Shown here piece after piece: positions 1 to 6,882 of a stretch of 17,420 nt of DNA (the stretch's first letter is position 1; every line of letters starts with the position of its first letter). The translations under genes were made by a program, and so were the position numbers. Origin of the DNA: an uncultured Dehalococcoidia bacterium. Lineage in GTDB: Bacteria > Chloroflexota > Dehalococcoidia > Lucifugimonadales > GCA-2712585. Below the pieces are notes generated by a model that was not told where the DNA came from, did no database searches, and was given only the letters and a program-made list of their open reading frames with translations. The stretch is taken from the NCBI GenBank assembly GCA_913052045.1, contig CAJXDJ010000005.1, positions 1-17,420 on the forward strand. Reading direction: 5' to 3'.

Positions 1-66
1 GCACGCACGCACGCAGGCACGGACGCACGCAGGCGCGCAGGGACGCAGACACGCGGGCACGCAGGC
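1..66. repeat. Degenerate GCAC/GCAG four-base tandem repeat at the window edge
   Basis: The first 66 bases can be read as about 16 consecutive four-base units, mostly GCAC or GCAG with single-base variants, in an unbroken register. Composition is very GC-rich and unlike the AT-leaning coding DNA that follows position ~170. It looks like a microsatellite or an assembly or amplification artefact at a contig end, not bacterial coding sequence. The periodicity is visible directly; the origin is inferred. Confidence 0.75.
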
Positions 67-168
67 TGTTTGGGGTGGGCGATGGGGGGGTGCGAAGCCA
101 TTAGAACTGGCCGACTGACTGAATTGCCGCCCCCACCCCTGCCGTGGATTTGTTTCAGGGAATTTTAC
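67..168. other. GC-rich non-coding stretch abutting truncated nuoL, probable artefactual or chimeric end
   Basis: This stretch contains G and C homopolymer-like runs and shows no NuoL-like protein in any minus-strand frame I read. It lies exactly where nuoL should continue for roughly 200 more codons. Together with the repeat at 1-66 it probably does not belong to the native chromosome next to nuoL. A real deletion or insertion is possible but less likely. Confidence 0.5.
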
Positions 169-1416
169 TTACAGTGTAAGATAAATATTTCCTAAAATTT
201 CATCCTTACTCCAAAAACCAGCAAATATTGGTATTCCTCCCAGCGATAGGGCTCCTATACCAAATGTAATTGCCGTGATCGGCATAACCTTTATGAAGCC
301 ACCCATTTTACGAATGTCCGTTTGATTTGAAGCACGGGACACAGAGCCGGCTCCCAAGAAAAGAAGTGCTTTTGAAAACCCATGCGCCAATAAGTGAAAA
401 ATGGCGGCAGTGTACCCAAAGGCCCCAAGGGACAGCATCATCAAACCCAAATGACTAATCGTAGAATATGCCAATATTCGTTTCAAGTCTGTGTTTACCA
501 AGGCCATGGTAGAACCCAACAAGGACGTCACCAGGCCAACTATAGAAACAACAAGTAAAACATCGGGCACAGCCTCAAATAAAACAAAAGTTCTCGCAAC
601 TAGATAAACACCTGCTACAACCATGGTAGCGGCATGTATCAGAGCACTAACAGGCGTTGGGCCTGCCATAGCATCTGGCAGCCAAACATGGAAAGGGATT
701 TGAGCAGATTTTCCCATCGCCCCGATGAAAAGAAGTAACGCCGATATCGTTGCCGTGCCACTACTCAGGTCGCTAACTTCACCAGCTCCTAATAACTGAG
801 CCTGGTAAAATGTTTCCTTCATGCTAAATGTACCTACTTCGTGGAATAACAAAAGTATGCCTACCAATAACGCTACATCAGCTATTCTTGTAGTGATGAA
901 AGCCTTTTTCGCCGCCTCCACAGGTTCTCTTTTTTCCCACCAAAAACCTATAAGCAAGTAGGAACACAATCCCACTAGTTCCCAAGCTACGTAAAAGAGC
1001 AAAAAGTTATCAGCCAACACCACCAGAATCATAGAGGCCGCAAATAAGGCATGAATAGCGTAGTACCATGCCAATTTAGGATCGTGTCTCATATAGGACA
1101 GGGAATAAACTTGGACCATGAGAGCCACAAAGCAAACAAGCCCAACCATAACTACAGATAGGGGATCAATGATCATACCCAACATAAGTTCAGTGCCACC
1201 CACCTCGAACCACTTTCGACTGAAAAAATCTATGCCGGTGGGATCAGCGTCTATACGCCCCACAACAACTACAAACACTAATATGCACCCCACGATTATG
1301 GCCCCAATCGATAACATTGGTGGAACAAACGGGATTCGTCTTCCAAAGGCAATGATGCCAACAAAAGCTAAAAAGCTAGATGCGGGAATAATCCAAGCTA
1401 ATTCCATTAACCCCAT
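169..1416 (-). CDS. nuoL: NADH-quinone oxidoreductase subunit L, 3'-truncated
   Basis: Membrane antiporter-like proton-pumping subunit of respiratory complex I. The 415 visible residues are a succession of hydrophobic helices carrying family hallmarks: WELVG with Glu145 and GKSAQIPFHVWLPDAM with Lys236 (both in the proton path). Further hallmarks are SALIHAATMV near 257, the HLLAHGFSKALLFL region near 341, and GFWSKDEIL near 400. Full NuoL proteins are usually 600 residues or more, so the C-terminal helices and the lateral amphipathic helix are missing. The reading frame stops at a TAA (169-171) just where base composition changes abruptly, so the stop is probably not native. The start is ATG at 1416, preceded by an AAGGAA-type ribosome site, 43 bp after nuoK. 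It is the last visible gene of the nuo operon; nuoM and nuoN would be expected further left. Confidence 0.93.
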   Translation of the reverse strand: MGLMELAWIIPASSFLAFVGIIAFGRRIPFVPPMLSIGAIIVGCILVFVVVVGRIDADPTGIDFFSRKWFEVGGTELMLGMIIDPLSVVMVGLVCFVALMVQVYSLSYMRHDPKLAWYYAIHALFAASMILVVLADNFLLFYVAWELVGLCSYLLIGFWWEKREPVEAAKKAFITTRIADVALLVGILLLFHEVGTFSMKETFYQAQLLGAGEVSDLSSGTATISALLLFIGAMGKSAQIPFHVWLPDAMAGPTPVSALIHAATMVVAGVYLVARTFVLFEAVPDVLLVVSIVGLVTSLLGSTMALVNTDLKRILAYSTISHLGLMMLSLGAFGYTAAIFHLLAHGFSKALLFLGAGSVSRASNQTDIRKMGGFIKVMPITAITFGIGALSLGGIPIFAGFWSKDEILGNIYLTL

Positions 1417-1459
1417 ACTTAAATTCCTTATTGATCAGCCATCAAACGAACCCGATTTT

Positions 1460-1768
1460 CTACCATTTCATCAAATCTATATTGTCCACGTTAATCGTAG
1501 CCCTATTTCGAAACAGCCTTAAAACAATGGCCAATGCAAGGCCAACCTCAGCCGCCGCCACCGTTATTACAAAAATAGTAATGATAATTCCGGCAAATCT
1601 GTCTGGGTCAAGAAATGAAGCTACCGCAACTAAATTAATATTCACCGCATTTAACATGAGTTCAATTGACATCAAGATAAGAATCGCGCTACGCCTAGCC
1701 ATGACACCATACAAGCCAATAGAAAAAAGGGCCGCGCTAACTATCTGGAAATGAACAAGAGTAATCAC
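1460..1768 (-). CDS. nuoK: NADH-quinone oxidoreductase subunit K
   Basis: Small membrane subunit of complex I, 102 residues, the usual family length, with three predicted transmembrane helices. The conserved membrane glutamates of the proton channel are visible: Glu36 in MSIELMLNAVN and Glu74 in the third helix (AAAEVGLALAI). The start is GTG at 1768, whose G is also the last base of the nuoJ TAG stop, so the two genes are translationally coupled. It sits in the standard order J-K-L. Nothing is unusual besides the GTG start. Confidence 0.96.
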   Translation of the reverse strand: MITLVHFQIVSAALFSIGLYGVMARRSAILILMSIELMLNAVNINLVAVASFLDPDRFAGIIITIFVITVAAAEVGLALAIVLRLFRNRATINVDNIDLMKW

Positions 1769-2265
1769 TAGGGCTTTTTGTCCTCTCGGGCTAACACAAC
1801 AGCCCCGACAAGCGCAATAAGTAGAAGAAGCGAAGCTATCTCAAATGGTAGAGCCCAATCAGTGAATAACGAGTTTCCCAATGTAGGCAAAGCTATTTCA
1901 TTCCTTTCATCAGAAAGGTTCGGATAGGTCAACAGAGCTAATCCTAACAACGTGAAAAACCCTAGACCCATGAGCACAGCCGCAGGCCATTGTTCATTAT
2001 CCGCGATACGAGGGTATTCATCAGATCGAGTTAACATGATGCCAAACAGGAGAACTATCACTATAGCTCCCACATAAATAAATATCTGCACCACCGCTAG
2101 AAATTCTGATAACAGCAATACATAGAATCCGGCTACGCCTATGAGCGAAACGAGTAAGAAAAGTGCGGCATAAACCACATTACGAGTGGTGACCACTCCA
2201 AGTCCCCCACCAACAATAATCCCTGACAGAACAACAAAAACCAGCCAAGCCATTTCAAATACCAT
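1768..2265 (-). CDS. nuoJ: NADH-quinone oxidoreductase subunit J
   Basis: Membrane subunit of complex I, 165 residues, with about five hydrophobic helices. The family signature around residues 58-79 (VVQIFIYVGAIVIVLLFGIM), which includes the third helix with its pi-bulge region, is well kept. The first ATG (2265) overlaps the end of nuoI by 11 bp; an ATG four codons later (2253) lies just past the nuoI stop and is an equally plausible start. The stop shares a base with the nuoK start. It belongs to the nuo operon. Confidence 0.95.
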   Translation of the reverse strand: MVFEMAWLVFVVLSGIIVGGGLGVVTTRNVVYAALFLLVSLIGVAGFYVLLLSEFLAVVQIFIYVGAIVIVLLFGIMLTRSDEYPRIADNEQWPAAVLMGLGFFTLLGLALLTYPNLSDERNEIALPTLGNSLFTDWALPFEIASLLLLIALVGAVVLAREDKKP

Positions 2266-2785
2266 CCTTGTCTGACGGAGATACTATGGGTGGTTTATCG
2301 CTAACACTTGATCTTTTTTTTAGTTGAGATGGAGGAATCCATTTCGTATCCTTTTGAAATCGCTTCCCCATATCTAATAGTTCAATCAAATCCACGCGAT
2401 CACCATTTCTCTCCTGAACGCTCATTTCATGTTCGTGGCTCATCACAATCGCGTCAAAATTACAAACTTCCACACATATGCCACACAATATGCAGCGGTT
2501 AAGGTTGATCTCAAATTTATCAACAATCTTTCTTCTGTGGCTCTTCTCTTCTTTATAGAGGACATTGTCTTTCATTGAAGCAGTCATGCATTGAGTTGGG
2601 CAATCACGAATACACACCATACACGCAGTGCAAAAAGGCTCAATTACTTCATAATCCCAGGTCAAGGCAGGGAATCCCATATATCTGGCTTCCACTGGTC
2701 TGCGTTTGTCCGGATACTCGTCGGTAACTGGCTTCTTAAAAGCGGACTTCAAAGTGACAAACATTCCCTTAATACTACCTAACAT
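2255..2785 (-). CDS. nuoI: NADH-quinone oxidoreductase subunit I, 2x[4Fe-4S] ferredoxin-like
   Basis: Peripheral-arm subunit of complex I that carries clusters N6a and N6b and passes electrons toward NuoB. Two complete ferredoxin motifs are visible: Cys52, 55, 58, 62 in CTACMVCIRDC, and Cys98, 101, 104, 108 in CILCGICVEVC. Length is 176 residues, normal for the family, with a charged C-terminal extension of about 50 residues after the second motif. The ATG start at 2785 overlaps the nuoH stop by 11 bp. With no nuoE, F or G in the cluster, NuoI is the most exposed iron-sulfur subunit encoded here and would be the natural electron entry point for a ferredoxin-like donor; that is inference. Confidence 0.96.
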   Translation of the reverse strand: MLGSIKGMFVTLKSAFKKPVTDEYPDKRRPVEARYMGFPALTWDYEVIEPFCTACMVCIRDCPTQCMTASMKDNVLYKEEKSHRRKIVDKFEINLNRCILCGICVEVCNFDAIVMSHEHEMSVQERNGDRVDLIELLDMGKRFQKDTKWIPPSQLKKRSSVSDKPPIVSPSDKDGI

Positions 2786-3938
2786 TTCGTTTCCCCCCAG
2801 GTCTATGTCCGTATTTTTTGGCTAATCTAAGTACAGGTCGTGTGTATCTCAAATAAAACGCGAAGCCTACCATAATAAGCCCACTTAAAGACATCAAAGT
2901 CAGGGTCCAGGCGGGCCACCCATAAAATCTATAAATAGCAGCCATGATGACCGCCATCAAAGAAAGCGGCATCAATACCTTCCAACCAAACGCCATTAGT
3001 TGATCAATACGTAATCGCGGAAAAGTACCTCTGATCCAGAAAATAATTACAACGAAAAAGTATGTTTTTATTAGGAACCACGCCCACTCCGGTAAAATAG
3101 GGCCATACCAACCTCCCAAAAATAGGAGTCCTGCTAACGCAGCTACAGCAAACGTATTCATATATTCCGCCAAGAAGAAAACAGACCAGTGCGCACCACT
3201 ATATTCGACGAATGGTCCCCCAACAATCTCTGATTCAGCAAAGTAAATATCGAATGGAGTTCTTCCAACTTCCGCCAAGCCAGCTAGCAAAAATATAAAT
3301 AACCCCAGGGGGAATATAAAAATTAATGGCAAGCCCACATGATTAAAGTTGCTGAAGTTCGAATGTGCTTCGTTTAATATAGGCTGGGCTGTATCAAGAG
3401 GCATCTGAATAGCTGATATTACCCTCAAATCCATGGATCCGGCTATCACGGCAACAGATATAACAACCAACACCAATGGCACTTCGTAACTCACGAGTTG
3501 CGCAGCCGCCCTAAGACTCCCAAGAGCGCCATATTTGTTAGCCGATCCCCAACCAGCCAAGACAAGGCCAAGGATTGAAAGAACTAACAGTGCCACGATG
3601 ACAAATAATCCTAGGTCTAAATTTTCTACAACCAGATTACGGGAAATTGGGATTGTCACCCATATCATAAAAGATGGGACTATTACCAACAGGGGAGCCG
3701 TCCAGAAAATAACCTTATCCGCCCAAGAGGGAACCAAGTCTTCTTTGACAATGAGTTTAATGCCGTCCGCGACGGGCTGCAGCAACCCAAAAGGTCCAGT
3801 ACGGGTTGGCCCCAACCTTCGCTGAAGTCGGCCCAACAATTTCCTCTCGATCCATATAAGCGACAGAACTGCCAGTGATAAAGCCGTAAATACAGAAAAT
3901 AACGTCGCGGTCAAAATTAGAATATCTAGCCCTTTCAT
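2775..3938 (-). CDS. nuoH: NADH-quinone oxidoreductase subunit H
   Basis: Membrane subunit of complex I that links the peripheral arm to the membrane arm and helps form the quinone chamber. It has 387 residues with about eight hydrophobic helices, slightly longer than the E. coli protein (325) because of a longer C-terminal tail. Hallmarks are the ERKLLGRLQRRLGP segment (31-44), WGSANKYGALGSLRAAAQ (130-147) and AEVGRTPFDIYFAESEIVGG (222-241) with the conserved acidic residues of the E-channel. The ATG at 3938 overlaps the TGA of nuoD as ATGA, so translation is coupled. Cluster order here is D-H, without E-F-G in between. Confidence 0.96.
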   Translation of the reverse strand: MKGLDILILTATLFSVFTALSLAVLSLIWIERKLLGRLQRRLGPTRTGPFGLLQPVADGIKLIVKEDLVPSWADKVIFWTAPLLVIVPSFMIWVTIPISRNLVVENLDLGLFVIVALLVLSILGLVLAGWGSANKYGALGSLRAAAQLVSYEVPLVLVVISVAVIAGSMDLRVISAIQMPLDTAQPILNEAHSNFSNFNHVGLPLIFIFPLGLFIFLLAGLAEVGRTPFDIYFAESEIVGGPFVEYSGAHWSVFFLAEYMNTFAVAALAGLLFLGGWYGPILPEWAWFLIKTYFFVVIIFWIRGTFPRLRIDQLMAFGWKVLMPLSLMAVIMAAIYRFYGWPAWTLTLMSLSGLIMVGFAFYLRYTRPVLRLAKKYGHRPGGKRNVR

Positions 3939-5077
3939 CTATCAACTTCACCCAGAACAATATCTAAAGATCCTAATATCACCACTGCGTCTGCCACATA
4001 GGTATCAGTAATCAATTCTTTGAGCGCACTGAGATTGCAAAATGATGGTGGCCTAACTTTCAATCGATAAGGCTTATCCGACCCATCGCTGATCAGATAA
4101 ATGCCGATTTCTCCCCTAGGATTTTCCGCTTTCATATACACATCATTCTTTGCAGGCCTAACTAGTCTCCTTCCCATAACATTTACCGACCCGTCCGGCA
4201 TTTGTTCCAAGGCCTGTTCTACAATCGATAGAGATTCATATATTTCCATAACACGGACAAAATATCTATCCCAGCAATCTCCATCCAATGTTGTGGGTAT
4301 CTTAAAATCGAATCTATCATATACAGAATAGGGCTCAGTCCTTCGGACATCATATCCCACTCCACAAGCTCTCAAGCAGGGTCCAGTCCATCCATAATCA
4401 ATGGCCAGTTCCTTGGATATGACACCTACCCCTTTGGTGCGGGAGACAAAAAGTTCATTAAAACTCAGCAATCGATCTGTTTCTTCTATATCTTCTCTTA
4501 ATATTGGTATCAGTCGGGAAATGTTATCCGAAAAATTTTCAGGCAAATCTTCCTTTAATCCCCCGATATGGAAATAATTGTGCATCATGCGTGCCCCGCT
4601 CACAGATTCGAACAAACTTTGAATTCTCTCTCTACCTCGAAATGCGAACATAACAGGCGTCATCGCACCAATGTCCAGACCAAATGTCCCAATGAAAAGA
4701 AGATGGCTAGCTATTCTGTTCAATTCACCGAGAATAACTCGTATGTATTCAGCTCTTTCCGGTATATTGACCCCTATCAACTTTTCTACAGCTCGGCAGT
4801 AGACCCATTCATTGTTGAAATTACTCAAATAATCTAGTCTATCCATAAGGGTAACAACCTGATGATACTGTTCCACCTCAGTCAATCTTTCCGACCCCCG
4901 ATGTAGATAACCAATATGTGGCTCCGCATGAGTCACCACTTCCCCATCTATCTTAAGCAACATCCTAAAGACCCCATGAGTAGAAGGATGTTGAGGACCC
5001 ATATTCAGGAGCATATCGAAGTCACTGGAGGAATCTGACCTAGGCACGTCGTCGTAACTTACCATTACACTACTCAT
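3935..5077 (-). CDS. nuoD: NADH-quinone oxidoreductase subunit D (49 kDa)
   Basis: Peripheral-arm subunit that builds the quinone-reduction site with NuoB. Length is 380 residues, a typical stand-alone NuoD (not the NuoCD fusion). Visible signatures are GPQHPSTHG (27-35), HIGYLHRG (54-61) and DRLDYLSN (79-86). His34 and Tyr83 correspond to the quinone-headgroup ligands His38 and Tyr87 of Thermus Nqo4. The ATG at 5077 overlaps the stop of the small upstream ORF by 8 bp; another in-frame ATG lies four codons later (5065). Downstream it is coupled to nuoH through an ATGA overlap. Confidence 0.96.
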   Translation of the reverse strand: MSSVMVSYDDVPRSDSSSDFDMLLNMGPQHPSTHGVFRMLLKIDGEVVTHAEPHIGYLHRGSERLTEVEQYHQVVTLMDRLDYLSNFNNEWVYCRAVEKLIGVNIPERAEYIRVILGELNRIASHLLFIGTFGLDIGAMTPVMFAFRGRERIQSLFESVSGARMMHNYFHIGGLKEDLPENFSDNISRLIPILREDIEETDRLLSFNELFVSRTKGVGVISKELAIDYGWTGPCLRACGVGYDVRRTEPYSVYDRFDFKIPTTLDGDCWDRYFVRVMEIYESLSIVEQALEQMPDGSVNVMGRRLVRPAKNDVYMKAENPRGEIGIYLISDGSDKPYRLKVRPPSFCNLSALKELITDTYVADAVVILGSLDIVLGEVDR

Positions 5078-5339
5078 CCTCCAGTGTCATAATCAAATGT
5101 ATTTCAGTATCATCACCTATATCAGGATAGCCCACAGATATGAGAGTTTCTTCGAGATTGCCTTCTGAAACCCGCTGATATGCCCAATCTCTGAAGGATT
5201 CAACTAGAAATTCGCCCGCCTCTTCAGCCGTATCACCCCAAACCTTCAAAGACAATTTCTCTACAAAAGCCCAATGATAGTCACCTTCTTTGCATACACG
5301 TACTCTAAACTCAACTACCGGCCTAGTATTAATACTCAT
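5070..5339 (-). CDS. Small hypothetical protein, HicB-like fold suggested, embedded between nuoC and nuoD
   Basis: A soluble protein of about 89 residues (from ATG 5339; ATGs at 5342 and 5348 are alternatives, and the frame is open to an ATG at 5393 inside nuoC). It is not a known complex I subunit. The pattern resembles the HicB/UPF0150 antitoxin-like fold: a beta strand (VEFRVRV), a turn with GDYHWAFVEKL, then GDTAEEAGEFLVESFRDW, which reads as a helix. The C-terminus is acidic. No DNA-binding tail and no HicA partner are visible, so a true toxin-antitoxin role is unlikely. It overlaps the 3' end of nuoC by 11 bp and nuoD by 8 bp, so it is surely co-translated with complex I genes. A role in assembly or regulation of the complex is possible but only inferred from location. 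No strong ribosome site was seen; coupling to nuoC likely supplies ribosomes. Confidence 0.7.
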   Translation of the reverse strand: MSINTRPVVEFRVRVCKEGDYHWAFVEKLSLKVWGDTAEEAGEFLVESFRDWAYQRVSEGNLEETLISVGYPDIGDDTEIHLIMTLEDE

Positions 5340-5859
5340 CATAATCATGTAAAGGGAATTCTTTCCTGCCAGGATACCCTTCGAATCCTTCATAAAGGAT
5401 TAAAGGACTCATGTCAGGATGGCCTGAAAAATCAACCCCAAACAGATCATGTGCTTCTCTCTCATACCAATTGGCCGCACGCCATATATCAGAAACTGTC
5501 GGGATTTCAAGTTTATCGTATGGAAGGTCGACCTTTATGGCTAACGTATGGGCCTTATTCAAGGAATACAATATATATACAATCTGGATATACTCCACAT
5601 AGTCAACGCCTGCGAGACAAAGGAGCATCTTGAAATCGGTATGTTTGCTAGTTTTTAACTTCTCGCACACTGACCATAAATCCTGGGGTTCCACCGAGAT
5701 CTGAGGAATATCCATGATACTGCCATGCCGGAAATACTTTCCACCAAAATGCCGTGATATATAATTAAGTAATTCTTGATTTTTGATGGAAAGATTTTCG
5801 CCTACAGGTATGCTTCCATCTTTTCGTTTAGGCTTTTCCACCGCTACCTCTGGCATCAT
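5329..5859 (-). CDS. nuoC: NADH-quinone oxidoreductase subunit C (30 kDa)
   Basis: Peripheral-arm scaffold subunit of complex I, 176 residues, stand-alone and not fused to NuoD. The 30 kDa signature is at the C-terminal end: NWYEREAHDLFGVDFSGHPD (130-149), followed by EGYPGRKEFPLH (160-171). The N-terminal ~25 residues are charged and less conserved. Two adjacent ATGs at 5859 and 5856 are available; either overlaps the nuoB end by about 30 bp. The TAA stop overlaps the start of the small ORF that precedes nuoD. Confidence 0.95.
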   Translation of the reverse strand: MMPEVAVEKPKRKDGSIPVGENLSIKNQELLNYISRHFGGKYFRHGSIMDIPQISVEPQDLWSVCEKLKTSKHTDFKMLLCLAGVDYVEYIQIVYILYSLNKAHTLAIKVDLPYDKLEIPTVSDIWRAANWYEREAHDLFGVDFSGHPDMSPLILYEGFEGYPGRKEFPLHDYDEY

Positions 5860-6352
5860 CCATTATTTTATCTTGGAGTTTAAGGATTCCCTGCATCAAA
5901 GCTTCTGGCCTCGGTGGACATCCTGGAACGTAGATATCTACAGGAATCAAGTGATCAACCCCCATGACGACCGAATATGAACGATAATAAGGGCCACCAT
6001 TCGTGGCACAACTGCCCATCGCAATCACCCATTTTGGATCTGGCATCTGTTCATATAGCAAACGAATTGGGTCCGCCATCTTCTTCACTACAGTTCCTGC
6101 TACTATCATGACATCGGATTGCCTAGGAGAAGGCCAAGTAACAACTCCAAACCGATCAAAGTCATGATGAGCCATATAAGTCGACATCATTTCTATAGCA
6201 CAACAGGCCAAACCAAACGTGAGAGTCCAGAGGGATGATTTCCTAGCCAAAGCGAAAAGCTCTTCGGAGCGGGCTGTAATAACACCCGGCATTCCAGATT
6301 TCACAGGACTTTTCATCGGCTCATTTTCTTTTCCTAATCCTACTTCTGCCAT
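5828..6352 (-). CDS. nuoB: NADH-quinone oxidoreductase subunit B
   Basis: Carries cluster N2, the last electron carrier before quinone. In the 174-residue form, the N2 ligands are the adjacent pair Cys50-Cys51 in FGLACCAIEMM, Cys115 in GSCATNGGPY and Cys145 in VPGCPPRPEAL. I chose ATG 6352 because an AAGGGGTG ribosome site lies about 9 bases upstream and the overlap with nuoA is then 11 bp; a TTG eight codons earlier (6376) is open but less convincing. Position right after nuoA follows the common nuoA-B-C-D order. Confidence 0.96.
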   Translation of the reverse strand: MAEVGLGKENEPMKSPVKSGMPGVITARSEELFALARKSSLWTLTFGLACCAIEMMSTYMAHHDFDRFGVVTWPSPRQSDVMIVAGTVVKKMADPIRLLYEQMPDPKWVIAMGSCATNGGPYYRSYSVVMGVDHLIPVDIYVPGCPPRPEALMQGILKLQDKIMDDARGSGGKA

Positions 6353-6708
6353 TCGAGTACACCCCTTCGCCAACAATAGAGAATGGCAATACCTAACACG
6401 CCCAAGAATATAAGCATTGCATAGAAGGCCAAATTATTACCAACAAAAACAAGAGCCCATGGGAACAGAAAAACTGCTTCTACATCAAATATGAGAAACA
6501 ATATTGCAAATAAATAGTACCTAATATTTACCTGGGAGAAAGAATATGGAGCAGGTGGAATGCCACATTCATAAGGAATCTGCTTATTTCGAGAGTGCGA
6601 TCTCGGGGCAAGCAAGAAAGAAAGAAAAAACATGATAAGAATAGCCACCAGGCATACCAAGCCCGCTACAAGAAGAGACGTCCAATTTTCAACTATGACT
6701 TCGGGCAT
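6340..6708 (-). CDS. nuoA: NADH-quinone oxidoreductase subunit A
   Basis: First gene of the nuo operon: a 122-residue, three-helix membrane subunit at the junction of the two arms of complex I. Conserved loop YECGIPP with Cys48 precedes the NIRYYLFAILFLIFDVEAVF region (61-80), where Asp75 and Glu77 are the family acidic residues. The ATG at 6708 has a GAGGACGGG ribosome site directly upstream. A TATAAT box lies about 115 bp upstream on the same strand, so transcription of the operon probably begins in this intergenic stretch. Confidence 0.95.
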   Translation of the reverse strand: MPEVIVENWTSLLVAGLVCLVAILIMFFLSFLLAPRSHSRNKQIPYECGIPPAPYSFSQVNIRYYLFAILFLIFDVEAVFLFPWALVFVGNNLAFYAMLIFLGVLGIAILYCWRRGVLEWQK

Positions 6709-6767
6709 TTACCCGTCCTCAACATGATTAAACAAGCTTCCAATTTTTGTCTGCGATCCCAGAGCGA

Positions 6768-6779
6768 CATATCGATATG
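6768..6779. promoter_or_regulatory. 12-bp perfect palindrome in the nuo leader region
   Basis: CATATCGATATG is a perfect 12-bp palindrome lying between the nuoA start (6708) and the probable -10 box (6822-6827). It is further flanked by TCCC on one side and GGGA on the other, so the transcript could also fold here. It could be an operator or a leader structure; no specific regulator can be named. Confidence 0.3.
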
Positions 6780-6821
6780 GGACCTCTATAATTAAATTCT
6801 CCCTAAATCCTAAGGCTACTT

Positions 6822-6827
6822 ATTATA
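6822..6827 (-). promoter_or_regulatory. Probable -10 box of the nuo operon promoter
   Basis: A perfect TATAAT on the minus strand, in the only sizeable gap (174 bp) between thyX and nuoA. No good -35 hexamer sits 16-18 bp upstream, because that space is filled by a 14-bp tandem duplication. A TTGACC (6870-6865) is present but 37 bp away, too far for a standard sigma-70-type promoter. It is assigned as the operon promoter on position and the -10 match only. Confidence 0.45.
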
Positions 6828-6855
6828 CTATAGCATCGGCCCTATAGCATCGGCC
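6828..6855. repeat. Perfect 14-bp tandem duplication upstream of the nuo -10 box
   Basis: CTATAGCATCGGCC occurs twice back to back with no mismatch (6828-6841 and 6842-6855), immediately upstream of the minus-strand TATAAT. Its position in the expected -35 and spacer region means that gain or loss of a copy would change promoter geometry. Confidence 0.85.
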
Positions 6856-6882
6856 CCAAAAATCGGTCAACGAAGACCCAGG

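Noticed and set aside
1..66. CRISPR array or protein-coding repeat
   Set aside because: The unit is four bases long with no spacers and no supported gene.
1118..1522. 134-codon plus-strand frame opposite nuoL
   Set aside because: Antisense shadow of nuoL and the nuoK-L gap; low-complexity Thr/Pro/Ile-rich translation, no ribosome site, and a well-supported gene on the other strand.
5325..5336. 12-bp palindrome AGTATTAATACT over the nuoC stop
   Set aside because: It lies wholly within overlapping coding sequence of nuoC and the next ORF, so it is probably coincidental.
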